DNA from: Allochromatium tepidum
GTDB lineage: Bacteria; Pseudomonadota; Gammaproteobacteria; Chromatiales; Chromatiaceae
Direction: 5' to 3'
Assembly: GCF_018409545.1 (NCBI RefSeq)
Contig: NZ_AP024563.1
Location: forward strand, 2,378,001-2,442,000
DNA length: 64,000 nucleotides
The notes under the pieces were generated by a model. The model was not told where the DNA came from. It did no database searches and saw nothing but the letters and a program-made list of their open reading frames with translations. How positions within the stretch are numbered: position 1 is the stretch's first letter; every line of letters begins with the position of its first letter. Both the position numbers and the translations under genes were made by a program. Positions 28,366-38,338 of this stretch are shown piece by piece.

Positions 28366-31012
28366 TGCGTGCCTTGATGCGATCATGGATCTCACGCCTC
28401 AGACAGGCCAGCGACTGCTCGCAGGTGATGGGGGTCTCCTCGGCGGTGGTGATGAAGAAGACGTCGTCGACCTCGGCGCCGACGGTGGCGATCTTGGCGT
28501 TCTGGAGCCGGATGCCGCACTGCTCGAACACGGCCCCGACCTCGGCGAGTAGGCCGGGTCGATCGAGCGTGGTCAGGCGCATGATGGTGCGCTGATTGGA
28601 CTCGTCGGCGGCGAAGGAGACGCGCGTTTCGATCGGGAAGTGACGGTGCCGGCGCGAGGGTGTGCGCGTGACCCGGAGACTGTCGCGCGCCGGTCCGGTG
28701 ATGCGCGCACCGAGCTGGTCGCGGATCTCGGCGACGCGCTCGGGATCGCCGAGCGGCGCACCGTCCAGGTCGAGCACCTGATAGCTGTTGACCACCAGAC
28801 CGTCGCTGGTGGTCATGACGCGGGCATCCATGACGTTCAGCCCCATCTGATCGAGCGCGGCCGTGGTGCGGGCGAACAGATTGTCGCCGTCGCGCGAGTA
28901 GATGAAGATCTCGCTGCCGCCGCGCGCGGTGATGGGACGGATGTCGATCAACGGCAATTCCTCAGGCGCGGTCTCCAGGATGCGCCGCGTCTGCCAGGCG
29001 ATCTCGTCGGGCGAGTTGTAGAGGAAGAAGTCGCGGTTGAAGCGCTGCCAGAGCGCCTGACAGCTGTCCGGCTCGACCCCGTAGCGCGCCACCAGACGCA
29101 GACCCTCGGCCTGCTTCTGGACGATCAGCTCGTCCTGGGCCTGGGGGTTGTCGAGTCCGCGCAGCAGCGCGCGCCGGGTGCCGTAGTAGAGCTCGCGCAG
29201 CAGGGCGTCGAGCCAGCTGTTCCAGCGTCCCGGATTGGTGGCGCGCGCGTCGGCTACGGTCAGCAGATAGAGATAGTCGAGCCGGGTCGGATCGCCGATC
29301 AGGGCGGCGAAGGACTGGATGACCTCCGGATCGCCGATGTCCTTGCTCTGCGCGGTCATGGACATCACCAGATGCTGTTCGACCAACCAGGATACCAGCC
29401 GGCTGTCGAATTCGCTCAGACCATGGTGTCGGCAGAAGTCCCAGGCATCGCGCGCGCCGAGGGTGGAGTGGTCACCGCCCCGCCCCTTGGCGATGTCGTG
29501 GAAGAGTCCGGCCAGATAGAGCAGCTCCAGCTTGGGGATGCGTCGCGCCACCGCGCTGCAGAGCGGGAACTCCTCGTCGTGCTTGGGGATGACGAAGCGG
29601 CGCAGGTTGCGCACCAGCATCAGGGTGTGCTCATCGACCGTGTAGACGTGCAGCAGGTCGTACTGCATCCGCCCGACGATGTTGGCGAAGGCCGGGATAT
29701 AGGCGGCGAGCACGCCATAACGGCTCATGCGGCGCATGGCGTGGGTGAGTCCGATCGGTTCGCGCAGGATCTCCATGAACAGGCTGCGCGCGCGCAGATC
29801 GGCGCGGAAGGCGTCGTCGATGCGATGGCGGTTCTCGCGGATCAACCGGATGGTGCTCGCGCGCACGCCCTCGAGTTCGGGATGGGTCTGGAGGATGTGG
29901 AAGACCTCCAGCAACGCGATCGGCGTGCGCCGGAACACGCCCGGCGAGGTGACCTCCAGATAGCCGCTGCGCGACTGGAAGCGCTTGTTGATCGGCACCG
30001 GCGGGCCGATGTCGTCGTGCAGCGGGATCGCCTCGCCGAAGAGCTGCAACAGCATCTCGTTGAGCTGATTGAGCTCCTGGACGGTGCGATAGTACTGCTG
30101 CATGAACTGCTCGACGGCCAGATTGTTCTCGCCGTCGCTGAAGCCGAACTGACGCGCCAGGGTGCGCTGATAGTCGAACAGCAGCCGGTCTTCGTGCCGC
30201 CCGGCCAGCCGGTGCAGCGCGAAGCGGATGCGCCACAGCAGGGTCTGGCCGCCGATCAGGGTCTGGTGCTCGGATTCGGTCAGGAAACCGTGGTCGACCA
30301 GCTCGTGCAGGGTCTCGGCGCCGAAATGCCGCTTGGCCACCCAGCCGATCATCTGGATGTCCCGGAGGCCGCCGGGGTTCTCCTTGATGTTGGGCTCGAG
30401 GTTGTAGGCCGTGTCGCCGTATTTGAGCCGGCGCGCGCGCTGTTCCTGGGTCTTGGCGGCGAAGAATGCTTCGCTGTCCCAGAGACGGTCGGGTCCGGTG
30501 GCCTCTCGCATCTGCCGGAACAGCGTCTCGGAACCCGTCAGCCAACGCGCTTCCAGCAGGTTGGTCATGACCGTGACGTCGGCCTCGGCCTCGCGGACGC
30601 AGTCACCGACGGTGCGGACGCTGTGACCGACCTCCAGCCCGATGTCCCATAGTAGGGTCAGCAGGCGTTCGATGGATTCGAGCAACGGAGGAGCCGGTTC
30701 GGCATCGATCAGGATCAGGATGTCGATGTCGGAGGCCGGATGGAGTTCGCGTCGCCCATAGCCGCCGACCGCGATCAAGGCCGCCCTGGGTGACTCGCCG
30801 AGATTCAGGTTCCAGAGATCGCGCAGGACGGCGTCGATGAGCTCACTGAGTTCCCGGACCAGGCGCGTGACCGGGACGCCCTGATCATAGTGCCGGTAGA
30901 GCGTGTCCTTCCCTGTCTTCAGCCGGTCTTTGAAATAGCGCAGCGAGTCCGACGGCGAGAGCGTCGCGTCGACCGGCGCGGTGGCGGCGAGCAGGGAGGC
31001 GCCCTGGGTCAT
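28355..31012 (-). CDS. glnD: GlnD, PII uridylyltransferase/uridylyl-removing enzyme
   Basis: An 885-residue nitrogen sensor that uridylylates PII when glutamine is low and removes UMP when it is high. N-terminal nucleotidyltransferase domain: ALIAVGGYGRRELHPASDIDILILID (about residues 80-105). A helical GlnE-like region follows. The HD domain reads LAGLFHDIAKGRGGDHS. Two C-terminal ACT domains start EIFIYSRDGDNLFARTTAAL and TIMRLTTLDRPGLLAEVGAVFEQCG. The start at 31012 overlaps the map stop by ATGA and fits the family; the frame is open upstream. It connects with the nitrogen fixation genes nearby. Confidence 0.95.
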   Translation of the reverse strand: MTQGASLLAATAPVDATLSPSDSLRYFKDRLKTGKDTLYRHYDQGVPVTRLVRELSELIDAVLRDLWNLNLGESPRAALIAVGGYGRRELHPASDIDILILIDAEPAPPLLESIERLLTLLWDIGLEVGHSVRTVGDCVREAEADVTVMTNLLEARWLTGSETLFRQMREATGPDRLWDSEAFFAAKTQEQRARRLKYGDTAYNLEPNIKENPGGLRDIQMIGWVAKRHFGAETLHELVDHGFLTESEHQTLIGGQTLLWRIRFALHRLAGRHEDRLLFDYQRTLARQFGFSDGENNLAVEQFMQQYYRTVQELNQLNEMLLQLFGEAIPLHDDIGPPVPINKRFQSRSGYLEVTSPGVFRRTPIALLEVFHILQTHPELEGVRASTIRLIRENRHRIDDAFRADLRARSLFMEILREPIGLTHAMRRMSRYGVLAAYIPAFANIVGRMQYDLLHVYTVDEHTLMLVRNLRRFVIPKHDEEFPLCSAVARRIPKLELLYLAGLFHDIAKGRGGDHSTLGARDAWDFCRHHGLSEFDSRLVSWLVEQHLVMSMTAQSKDIGDPEVIQSFAALIGDPTRLDYLYLLTVADARATNPGRWNSWLDALLRELYYGTRRALLRGLDNPQAQDELIVQKQAEGLRLVARYGVEPDSCQALWQRFNRDFFLYNSPDEIAWQTRRILETAPEELPLIDIRPITARGGSEIFIYSRDGDNLFARTTAALDQMGLNVMDARVMTTSDGLVVNSYQVLDLDGAPLGDPERVAEIRDQLGARITGPARDSLRVTRTPSRRHRHFPIETRVSFAADESNQRTIMRLTTLDRPGLLAEVGAVFEQCGIRLQNAKIATVGAEVDDVFFITTAEETPITCEQSLACLRREIHDRIKARNAT

Positions 31013-31791
31013 GAGACGCCCTGGGCCGCGCGCTCGGCGGCGCGCAGAGTGAGGATCTCGTGGCCGGTCTCGGTGACCAGGATGGTGTGCTCCCACTGGG
31101 CCGAGAGACTGCGATCCTTGGTGACGACCGTCCAGCCGTCCGGCAGCACCTTGATGAAGCGCTTGCCGGCATTGACCATGGGTTCGATGGTGAAGCACAT
31201 CCCCGGCTTGAGCCGCAGACCTTCGCCCGGCTTGCCGTAGTGCAGCACCTGCGGATCTTCGTGGAACTCCTCGCCGATGCCGTGTCCGCAGTATTCGCGC
31301 ACCACCGAATAGCCCTGGGTCTCGACGAAACGCTGGATGGCGTGCCCGATGTCGCCGAGCGTGGCCTCGGGCTTGACGGCGGCGATGCCGAGCATCATCG
31401 CCTGCTGGGTGACGGTCACCAGCCGACGGGCGAGGACGGACGGCTCGCCGACGAAGAACATGCGGCTGGTGTCGCCGTGATAGCCGTTCTTGATCACGGT
31501 GATGTCGATGTTGACGATATCGCCCTTCTTGAGCCGCTTGTTGCTCGGGATGCCGTGGCAGACCTGGTGGTTGACCGAGGTACAGATCGACTTGGGGAAG
31601 CCGCGATAGTCGAGCGGGGCCGGGATGGCGCCCTGATGGTCGACGATGTAGTCGTGGCAGAGCCGGTCGAGTTCCTCGGTGGCGACTCCGGGTTGGACAT
31701 GGGGCTCGATCATGTCGAGCACGTCGGCGGCCAGACGGCAGGCGAGGCGCATCTTCTCGATCGCCTCTGGGGTCTTGATCCGCACATTCAT
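31009..31791 (-). CDS. map: Type I methionine aminopeptidase
   Basis: A 260-residue metalloprotease that removes the initiator Met. The metal ligands are in the expected places: VNIDITVIKNGYHGDTSRMF (two Asp), CGHGIGEEFHEDP (His), FTIEPMV (Glu) and WEHTILVT (final Glu). The substrate His is in NHQVCHGIP. The start MNVRIKTPEAIEKMR is standard for bacterial type I enzymes, although the frame is open upstream. Divergent from rpsB, as in many gammaproteobacteria. Confidence 0.96.
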   Translation of the reverse strand: MNVRIKTPEAIEKMRLACRLAADVLDMIEPHVQPGVATEELDRLCHDYIVDHQGAIPAPLDYRGFPKSICTSVNHQVCHGIPSNKRLKKGDIVNIDITVIKNGYHGDTSRMFFVGEPSVLARRLVTVTQQAMMLGIAAVKPEATLGDIGHAIQRFVETQGYSVVREYCGHGIGEEFHEDPQVLHYGKPGEGLRLKPGMCFTIEPMVNAGKRFIKVLPDGWTVVTKDRSLSAQWEHTILVTETGHEILTLRAAERAAQGVS

Positions 31792-31853
31792 CTTGCGATT
31801 GGAAGCATCCACGGTCTTTTGGTATCGATTCGGCTCGTCAGGCGTTCGGGCAT

Positions 31854-31883
31854 TTGCCCCTGTGTAACCGGTCATGGTATAAA
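31854..31883 (+). promoter_or_regulatory. Putative sigma-70 promoter of rpsB
   Basis: TTGCCC (31854-31859) and TATAAA (31878-31883) are separated by 18 bases and point to rpsB. Transcription would start near 31890, giving a leader of about 250 bases that contains a terminator-like hairpin. Confidence 0.5.
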
Positions 31884-31955
31884 ATGCGGCGCGCCGTCGC
31901 AATTGACGACTGCCTGCCATGGTTCATGGTGGGGGCTTGCGACGGCGGCACCAAG

Positions 31956-31983
31956 GCGGAAATTCGCGTTTCCGCTCTTTTTT
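31956..31983 (+). terminator. Rho-independent terminator in the rpsB leader (possible attenuator)
   Basis: GCGGAAA (31956-31962), a 6-base loop and TTTCCGC (31969-31975) are followed directly by TCTTTTTT. This is a textbook intrinsic terminator, but it lies about 160 bases upstream of the rpsB start and downstream of the probable promoter. It may act as an attenuator for the rpsB-tsf operon or end a short leader RNA. Confidence 0.65.
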
Positions 31984-32143
31984 CGTTTGGCCCTTCGGCC
32001 AGGCCGTTTACTTCGTTGGAAGAGACGCGCCGATCCGTCCACACACGCGCCGTCACAGATGACTGGGTGCCCGTCGACTCGGGTTGTCGCCTGGGGCGCG
32101 TGGAGGTCCAACCCAACCGTTTCAGATTCAGGAAGCGAAGATC

Positions 32144-32887
32144 GTGAGCAACGTCACCATGCGCCAGATGCTGGAGGCCGGAGTCCATTTCGGCCACCAG
32201 ACCCGTTACTGGAACCCCAAGATGGGGGCCTTCATCTTCGGGCAGCGCAACAAGATCCACATCATCAACCTCGAAAAGACCCTGCCGCTCTACCAGGACG
32301 CCGTGAACTTCATGGGCACCCTGGCCGCGAACGGCGGCAAGATCCTCTTCGTCGGCACCAAGCGCGCCGCGCGCGACGCCATCCGCGAAGAGGCCGAGCG
32401 TTGCGGCATGCCCTTCGTCAACCACCGCTGGCTCGGCGGCATGCTCACCAACTTCAAGACCATCCGTCAGTCGGTCAAGCGGCTGAAGGATCTGGAGGCC
32501 ATGTTCGAGAGCGGCACCATCGAGCGCTTCAACAAGAAGGAAGCTCTGGGCCTGTCGCGCGAGCGTGACAAGCTCGAACTGAGCCTCGGCGGCATCAAGA
32601 ATATGGACAGCCTGCCGGATGCCATGTTCGTCATCGACGTCGGTCACGAGAAGATCGCCGTGACCGAGGCCAACAAGCTCGGTATCCCGGTCATCGGCGT
32701 GGTCGACACCAACAACGACCCGAGCAACGTCGACTACGTCATCCCCGGCAACGATGACGCCATCCGTGCCGTGCGTCTCTACATCGCCGGCGCCGCCGAC
32801 GCCATCCTCGACGGTCGCAGCACCGCTGCCGCCATGGTCGGCCGTGGCGCGGGTTCCATCCAGGACGAGGCCCAGGCCGAGGCGTGA
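32144..32887 (+). CDS. rpsB: Ribosomal protein S2
   Basis: A 247-residue small-subunit protein. The start is GTG at 32144 ([31 protein letters not shown]), after an AGGAAG site; upstream in-frame codons would add a non-conserved tail. The blocks [67 protein letters not shown] and [10 protein letters not shown] are all present. First gene of the rpsB-tsf-pyrH-frr-uppS-cdsA-dxr series. Confidence 0.97.
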   Translation: MSNVTMRQMLEAGVHFGHQTRYWNPKMGAFIFGQRNKIHIINLEKTLPLYQDAVNFMGTLAANGGKILFVGTKRAARDAIREEAERCGMPFVNHRWLGGMLTNFKTIRQSVKRLKDLEAMFESGTIERFNKKEALGLSRERDKLELSLGGIKNMDSLPDAMFVIDVGHEKIAVTEANKLGIPVIGVVDTNNDPSNVDYVIPGNDDAIRAVRLYIAGAADAILDGRSTAAAMVGRGAGSIQDEAQAEA

Positions 32888-33026
32888 TCGCTCGCCCGCC
32901 CCGTTCCGAGCGGACGGGGCGCGCCGCCTGTTTCGACCGATCCAGTTTTGCGGGACGCCGCCCGGCGCGGCGGCTCTTCATCCGAATTCAAGCAGACCCC
33001 GAGCGGGTCGACGAGGTGTTCTAGTC

Positions 33027-33923
33027 ATGGCGATTACAGCCGCATTGGTCAAGGAACTGCGCGAGCGCACCGGCGCCGGCATGATGGAGTGCAAGGCCGC
33101 GCTCGTGGAAACCAACGGAGACATCGAGGCCGCCATCGAGGCCATGCGCAAGTCCGGTCAGGCCAAGGCCGCCAAGAAGTCCGGCCGCACCGCCGCCGAG
33201 GGTGTGGTCATGATCCGGATCGCCGCCGACGGTAAGAACGGCGTCATGGTCGAGATCAACTGCGAGACCGACTTCGTCGCCAAGGACTCCAACTTCCTGG
33301 AGTTCGCCGAGGCCGTCACCGCCGCCGCACTCAGCAGCGGTGTCGCCGATGCCGAGACGCTGGCCGGTCAGACCCTGGCCGACGGCAACACGGTCGATGC
33401 CGCCCGTGAGGCCCTGATCGCCAAGATCGGCGAGAACATCCAGGTGCGTCGTCTGGTGCGCTTCGACGGCGCCGAGGGTGCGCTCCACAGCTACCGTCAC
33501 GGCGTGCGCATCGGCGTGGTGGTCGAGCTGGTCGGCGGCGACGAAGAACTCGGTCGAGATGTAGCCATGCATATCGCGGCCATGAATCCGATGTACATCA
33601 GCGCAGATCAAATACCCGCTGAAGTGCTAGCGAAGGAAAGAGAGATTGCAGAGGTTCAATCTCGTGAGCAAGCTCAGAAAGAGAACAAACCTGAGGCCCT
33701 TGTCGAAAAAATGGTCGAAGGTCGTATTCGCAAATACATCTCCGATGTAACCCTATTGGGCCAGATCTTCGTCAAGTCGGAAAGCAAACAATCTATCGAG
33801 GCACTACTCAAGCAGTCTGGCGCCAAAGTGCGTCGCTTCACGCGCCTGGAAGTCGGCGAGGGCATCGAGAAGAAGGTCGAGAACTTCGCCGAAGAGGTCA
33901 TGGCACAGGTTCGCGGCAACTGA
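33027..33923 (+). CDS. tsf: Elongation factor Ts
   Basis: A 298-residue nucleotide exchange factor for EF-Tu. The N-terminal UBA-like domain carries [31 protein letters not shown]; the core shows [14 protein letters not shown]. From about 33545 to 33830 (residues about 173-268) codon use changes sharply to AT-rich choices (ATA, CTA, AGA, AAA, CAA, GAA, TCT), quite unlike the GC-ending codons on both sides, while the protein stays plausible ([19 protein letters not shown]). This suggests a gene-conversion or recombination patch from a lower-GC donor. Confidence 0.97.
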   Translation: MAITAALVKELRERTGAGMMECKAALVETNGDIEAAIEAMRKSGQAKAAKKSGRTAAEGVVMIRIAADGKNGVMVEINCETDFVAKDSNFLEFAEAVTAAALSSGVADAETLAGQTLADGNTVDAAREALIAKIGENIQVRRLVRFDGAEGALHSYRHGVRIGVVVELVGGDEELGRDVAMHIAAMNPMYISADQIPAEVLAKEREIAEVQSREQAQKENKPEALVEKMVEGRIRKYISDVTLLGQIFVKSESKQSIEALLKQSGAKVRRFTRLEVGEGIEKKVENFAEEVMAQVRGN

Positions 33924-33977
33924 GCCATTGCTGTATCCTGCCGACCATCCGATCACATCACCACGAGGCCCGCGTCC

Positions 33978-34700
33978 ATGACGGCTCCCGCGTATCGACG
34001 CATCCTGCTCAAACTCAGCGGCGAGGCCCTGATGGGCGCGGGCGACCACGGCATCGATCCGGACGTCCTGGAGCGGCTCGCGGGTGATGTCCGCGATCTG
34101 ATCGCCTCCGGCGTCCAGGTCGCGCTGGTGATCGGGGGCGGCAACATCTTTCGCGGCGCGGGACTGGCCAAGCGCGGTATGGATCGGGTCACGGGCGATC
34201 AGATCGGTATGCTGGCCACGGTGATGAATGCGCTCGCGATGCAGGATGTGCTGGAGCGGATGTCGGTGCCGACGCGCGTGATGTCGGCCCTCAAGATCAA
34301 TCAGGTCTGCGAGGACTACAGCCGCCGCCGCGCCATGCGTCATCTGGAGAAGGGGCGCGTGGTGATCTTCGCCGCCGGCACCGGCAATCCCTTCTTCACC
34401 ACCGACTCGGCGGCCGGTCTGCGCGCCATCGAGATCGGCGCCGACCTGCTGATCAAGGCCACCAAGGTCGACGGGGTCTATTCCGCCGATCCGGTGAAGG
34501 AGCCGGGCGCCGTCTTCTATCCCCGACTCAGCTATGATCAGGCGCTGCGCGAGAATCTCGGGGTGATGGACGCCACCGCCATCGTGCTGTGCCGGGATCA
34601 CGCCATACCCCTGCGGGTCATGAACATCAACGAACCGAACGCCCTGCCCCGCCTCCTGGCCGGCGAGGACGTCGGCTCACTGGTCGTAAGCGGAAACTGA
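33978..34700 (+). CDS. pyrH: UMP kinase
   Basis: A 240-residue kinase that makes UDP from UMP. Family motifs: [88 protein letters not shown], and the C-terminal GEDVGSLV. It acts in pyrimidine synthesis and continues the tsf operon with a 54-base gap. Confidence 0.97.
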   Translation: MTAPAYRRILLKLSGEALMGAGDHGIDPDVLERLAGDVRDLIASGVQVALVIGGGNIFRGAGLAKRGMDRVTGDQIGMLATVMNALAMQDVLERMSVPTRVMSALKINQVCEDYSRRRAMRHLEKGRVVIFAAGTGNPFFTTDSAAGLRAIEIGADLLIKATKVDGVYSADPVKEPGAVFYPRLSYDQALRENLGVMDATAIVLCRDHAIPLRVMNINEPNALPRLLAGEDVGSLVVSGN

Positions 34701-34704
34701 CATC

Positions 34705-35262
34705 ATGATCGACGATATCAAGCAAGACGCCGCCGAGCGCATGGCCAAGAGTGTCGAGTCGCTCACCCACGAACTGGCCAAGATCCGCACAGGTCGTGCC
34801 CATCCGTCGCTGCTCGACCACATCATGGTCTCCTACTACGGGCAGGACGTGCCGATCCGCCAGGTCGCCAACATCAACGCCGAGGACGCGCGCACCCTGC
34901 TGGTCACGCCCTGGGAGCGCAACATGGTGCAGGCGATCGAGAAGGCGATCATGCAGTCCGATCTCGGGCTCAATCCCAACACCGCCGGCACCGCGATCCG
35001 CGTGCCCATGCCGCCGCTGACCGAGGAGCGCCGCCGCGATCTGATCAAGGTCGCGCGCAACGAGGCCGAGCAGGCGCGTGTGGCGGTGCGCAACATCCGT
35101 CGCGACGCCAATCAGACCCTCAAGGATCTGGTCAAGGAGAAAGAGATCTCCGAGGACGACGAGCGGCGCGGTCAGGAGATCGTGCAGAAGCTCACCGATC
35201 AGTACATCAAGGAGGTCGATGCCGTGCTGGCCCAGAAAGAACAGGATCTGATGTCGATCTGA
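34705..35262 (+). CDS. frr: Ribosome recycling factor
   Basis: A 185-residue tRNA-shaped factor that splits post-termination ribosomes together with EF-G. Motifs: [29 protein letters not shown] at the start, [26 protein letters not shown] in domain II, and [33 protein letters not shown] in the long helical domain. Only 4 bases after pyrH. Confidence 0.97.
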   Translation: MIDDIKQDAAERMAKSVESLTHELAKIRTGRAHPSLLDHIMVSYYGQDVPIRQVANINAEDARTLLVTPWERNMVQAIEKAIMQSDLGLNPNTAGTAIRVPMPPLTEERRRDLIKVARNEAEQARVAVRNIRRDANQTLKDLVKEKEISEDDERRGQEIVQKLTDQYIKEVDAVLAQKEQDLMSI

Positions 35263-35299
35263 GTCTGAGCCTGCTCGCCAAGAACGCCTGCGATTTATT

Positions 35300-36091
35300 G
35301 TGGATACTGACTCAGAGGTCGCCCTGGAGCGCACACACGACCCGCGCGTGCCCCGGCATGTCGCCATCATCATGGACGGCAACGGGCGCTGGGCCAAACA
35401 GCGCGGGTTGCCGCGCACGGCCGGCCATCGCGAGGGCGTCAAGAGCGTGCGCGCCGTGGTCGAGGAGAGCGTGCGCCGGGGCGTCGAGACCCTGACGCTC
35501 TTTGCCTTCAGCAGCGAGAACTGGCGCCGTCCGCGCACCGAGGTCAACGTCCTCATGGAGCTCTTCATGAGCGCCCTGCGCAGCGAGGCCAAGCGACTGC
35601 ACGAGAACCAGGTCCGTCTGCGCATCATCGGCGAGCGCGGCGCCTTCCCCGAGAAGCTCCAGCACCGCATCGCCGAGGCCGAGGCCCTGACCGCCGACAA
35701 CACCCGGCTCAACCTCCAGGTCGCGGCCAATTACGGCGGGCGCTGGGACATCGTCCAGGCGGTGCGACGACTGGCCTCCGAAGTCCAGTCCGGCCGGCTC
35801 GATCCGGCTCAGATCGACGAGCGACGGCTGGCCGAGCATCTCTCCTTCCCCGACCTGCCCGAGCCGGACCTGTTCATCCGCACCGGCGGCGAACAGCGTC
35901 TGAGCAATTTCGTGCTCTGGCAGTCGGCCTATTCCGAACTCTATTTCTCGGACGTCTTCTGGCCCGACTTCGGCGCCGCCGCCTATGGTCAGGCGCTCGA
36001 CGACTATGCCCGGCGTCAGCGTCGCTTCGGGCTCACCGGCGAGCAAGTCGAGGACAGACGCCCGACCCTGGTCGATGCCTGTGTCGGATAG
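35300..36091 (+). CDS. uppS: Undecaprenyl diphosphate synthase
   Basis: A 263-residue cis-prenyltransferase making the C55 lipid carrier for peptidoglycan and LPS. Motifs: VPRHVAIIMDGNGRWAKQRG (catalytic Asp), GHREGVKSVRAVVEE, TLFAFSSENWRRP, NYGGRWDIVQAVRRLA, and LFIRTGGEQRLSNFVLWQSAYSELYF. The last shows GGEQRLSNF in place of the more common SGE-RISNF. The GTG at 35300 is the first possible start, but no clear ribosome site precedes it, so the exact N-terminus is uncertain. The cdsA start lies within the 3' end. Confidence 0.95.
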   Translation: MDTDSEVALERTHDPRVPRHVAIIMDGNGRWAKQRGLPRTAGHREGVKSVRAVVEESVRRGVETLTLFAFSSENWRRPRTEVNVLMELFMSALRSEAKRLHENQVRLRIIGERGAFPEKLQHRIAEAEALTADNTRLNLQVAANYGGRWDIVQAVRRLASEVQSGRLDPAQIDERRLAEHLSFPDLPEPDLFIRTGGEQRLSNFVLWQSAYSELYFSDVFWPDFGAAAYGQALDDYARRQRRFGLTGEQVEDRRPTLVDACVG

Positions 36092-36923
36092 ATCCTCGCC
36101 CGCCTCGAACAATCTGCGACGCCGCGCCCAGACCGTGCTCTGGCTCGCGCCGCTCGTGGTCGGGGCCGTGCTCCTGTTGCCCACCTGGGCCTTCGCGCTC
36201 TTCCTGGGCGCGGCCATGCTCATCGCCGCCTGGGAGTGGTGCGGTCTGGCCGGCATCAGCGGACAGGCCGCGCGCCGGTTCTATCTGGCGTTTATCGCCG
36301 CCACACTGGCCGCTCTCTGGCACTGGTCGGAGTCGAGCTGGCCGCCGCTATTGCTGGCGAGCCTGATCTGGTGGATCGCACAGAGCCTGATCATTCCACG
36401 TATCCGGCGCATCGAGCCGGTCGAGGGACCGCGCCCCCTGCTGCTGATCACCGGACTGCTGATCCTGGCCTCGACCTGGGTGGCCCTGTTGAGCCTGCAT
36501 CAGATCGAATCACGTGGCCCCGGACTGGTGCTCTCGCTCCTGATCCTGATGGCGATGGCTGATTCGGCCGCCTACTTCGTCGGACGGCGCTGGGGCCGGA
36601 CCAAGCTCGCCCCGACGGTCAGTCCGGGCAAGACTTGGGCCGGTGCCTATGGTGCCCTGGCCGGAGCGGCACTCGTCGGCGTGCTCATCGCCGGCTGGCT
36701 CGGGCTGGCGCCTCTTGGCGTGCTGGCCGTCGTGATTCTGTGCATCCTGGTCGCCATGCTGTCGATCATCGGTGATCTCTACGAAAGCCTGCTCAAACGC
36801 CGGCGTCAACTCAAGGATTCGAGCCGACTCTTGCCCGGCCATGGCGGTCTGCTCGATCGCATCGACAGCCTGACCGCGGCCGCCCCACTCTATGCCCTGG
36901 GCATGACCTGGGCCCTGACCTGA
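36075..36923 (+). CDS. cdsA: Phosphatidate cytidylyltransferase
   Basis: A 282-residue integral membrane enzyme making CDP-diacylglycerol. Several hydrophobic helices are visible, and the C-terminal signature [37 protein letters not shown] contains the conserved Asp residues. [30 protein letters not shown] is the second family block. I start at MPVSDRSS, which overlaps uppS by 17 bases and leaves a short cytoplasmic tail before the first helix. Confidence 0.94.
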   Translation: MPVSDRSSPASNNLRRRAQTVLWLAPLVVGAVLLLPTWAFALFLGAAMLIAAWEWCGLAGISGQAARRFYLAFIAATLAALWHWSESSWPPLLLASLIWWIAQSLIIPRIRRIEPVEGPRPLLLITGLLILASTWVALLSLHQIESRGPGLVLSLLILMAMADSAAYFVGRRWGRTKLAPTVSPGKTWAGAYGALAGAALVGVLIAGWLGLAPLGVLAVVILCILVAMLSIIGDLYESLLKRRRQLKDSSRLLPGHGGLLDRIDSLTAAAPLYALGMTWALT

Positions 36924-36936
36924 CTGGAGTAGGACT

Positions 36937-38124
36937 GTGATTGGCGTGACCGTACTCGGGGCCACCGGCTCCATCGGCGTCAGCACGCTCGACGTGCTGG
37001 CGCGTCATCCGGATCGTTTCCGCGCGGTGGCGCTCACCGCCAACACCGACGCCGAACGGCTGGCCGAGCAGTGTCGCCGGCACCGGCCTCGGTATGCCGT
37101 GATGGTCGACCCCGAGGCGGCGCGGCGTCTGGGCGAGCTGCTGGCCGACATGCCCGGGCGCCCCGAGATCCTCACCGGCGTCGAGGGTCTCGAACAGGTC
37201 TCGGCCCTGCCCGAGGTGGGCTATGTGATGGCGGCCATCGTCGGCGCGGCCGGTCTGCGTCCGACCCTGGCCGCGGCGCGTGCCGGTAAGCGGGTACTGC
37301 TGGCCAACAAGGAATCCCTGGTGGTCGCCGGGGCGCTGCTGATGCAGGCCGTGGCCGACAGCGGTGCCGAACTGCTGCCGATCGACAGCGAGCACAACGC
37401 CATCTTCCAGTGTCTGCCGCCGAACTTCAGCGACGGGCTGGAACGGGTCGGGGTGCGGCGTATCCTGCTGACGGCCTCGGGCGGCCCCTTCCGCGACTGG
37501 CCGCTCGAACGCCTGTCCTCGGTCACGCCCGAACAGGCGTGCGCGCATCCGACCTGGGACATGGGGCGCAAGATCTCGGTCGACTCGGCGACCATGATGA
37601 ACAAGGGTCTCGAAGTCATCGAGGCCTGCTGGCTGTTCGGCACGGATACCGACCATGTCCAGGTCGTGGTGCATCCGCAGAGCGTCATCCATTCGCTGGT
37701 GCAGTACGAGGACGGCTCGGTGCTGGCCCAGCTCGGCAATCCCGACATGCGTACACCGATCGCACATGCCATGGGTTGGCCGGAGCGCATCGACTCGGGC
37801 GTGACGCCGCTCGACCTGTTCGCCGTCGCCCGACTCGACTTCCAGGAACCGGACTTCGCGCGCTTCCCCTGTCTGCGGTTGGCCTTCGAGTCGGCGCGTG
37901 CGGGTGGAACGGCACCGGCGGTGCTCAATGCCGCGAATGAGATCGCGGTCGCGGCCTTCCTCGAACGGCGTATCGACTTTCCCGGCATCGCCGCCGTGGT
38001 CGAGGGGACGCTGGAGGCACTGCCGCGCGAGTCGGTCGAGGGACAGGGGCTGGAGTTCCTGCTCGATGTCGACAGGCGCGCGCGCGAGCAGGCCGAGCGG
38101 CTGGTGCAGGCACAGGCAGGCTGA
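36937..38124 (+). CDS. dxr: 1-deoxy-D-xylulose 5-phosphate reductoisomerase
   Basis: A 395-residue enzyme of the MEP isoprenoid pathway. GTG start after GGAGTAGG. NADPH-binding [18 protein letters not shown] at the N-terminus. Metal and substrate residues lie in [60 protein letters not shown] and [32 protein letters not shown]. Intact. In related genomes rseP follows directly; here about 1.6 kb of foreign material intervenes. Confidence 0.96.
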   Translation: MIGVTVLGATGSIGVSTLDVLARHPDRFRAVALTANTDAERLAEQCRRHRPRYAVMVDPEAARRLGELLADMPGRPEILTGVEGLEQVSALPEVGYVMAAIVGAAGLRPTLAAARAGKRVLLANKESLVVAGALLMQAVADSGAELLPIDSEHNAIFQCLPPNFSDGLERVGVRRILLTASGGPFRDWPLERLSSVTPEQACAHPTWDMGRKISVDSATMMNKGLEVIEACWLFGTDTDHVQVVVHPQSVIHSLVQYEDGSVLAQLGNPDMRTPIAHAMGWPERIDSGVTPLDLFAVARLDFQEPDFARFPCLRLAFESARAGGTAPAVLNAANEIAVAAFLERRIDFPGIAAVVEGTLEALPRESVEGQGLEFLLDVDRRAREQAERLVQAQAG

Positions 38125-38140
38125 ACCACAGAAATGAAAT

Positions 38141-38175
38141 CGGCGCATGAGCCTGGAATAACGGCTCATGCGCCG
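38141..38175. terminator. Strong hairpin after dxr
   Basis: CGGCGCATGAGCC (38141-38153) and its exact complement (38163-38175) enclose a 9-base loop. AT-rich bases flank it on both sides. It stands between dxr and the minus-strand lipoprotein remnant and could stop transcription from both directions. It would separate dxr from the rseP-bamA genes. Confidence 0.6.
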
Positions 38176-38234
38176 GCTTATGATGCGCTATCGGCTCCAG
38201 ATATGGAGCAACCGCCGCCGAAGCGGCAAGGCGA

Positions 38235-38338
38235 TCAACCGCGATCGGCTTTTGGCTCCATGACCACGGGCGCGGGCGCCTCTGGTGCCGGCTCGTGCTT
38301 GACGGTGCTGCAAGCCGAGAGGCCCAGCACGAGTACTA
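38235..38338 (-). pseudogene. Small lipoprotein gene cut at its 5' end by an IS982 remnant
   Basis: The minus strand encodes VLVLGLSACSTVKHEPAPEAP and a short tail ending KADRG. LGLSAC is a lipobox: the Cys would be lipidated and begin the mature protein. The start codon and the charged signal-peptide N-terminus are missing because the frame meets the inverted repeat of the IS982 remnant at 38339. I could not find the missing start beyond the other end of the element. Confidence 0.55.
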
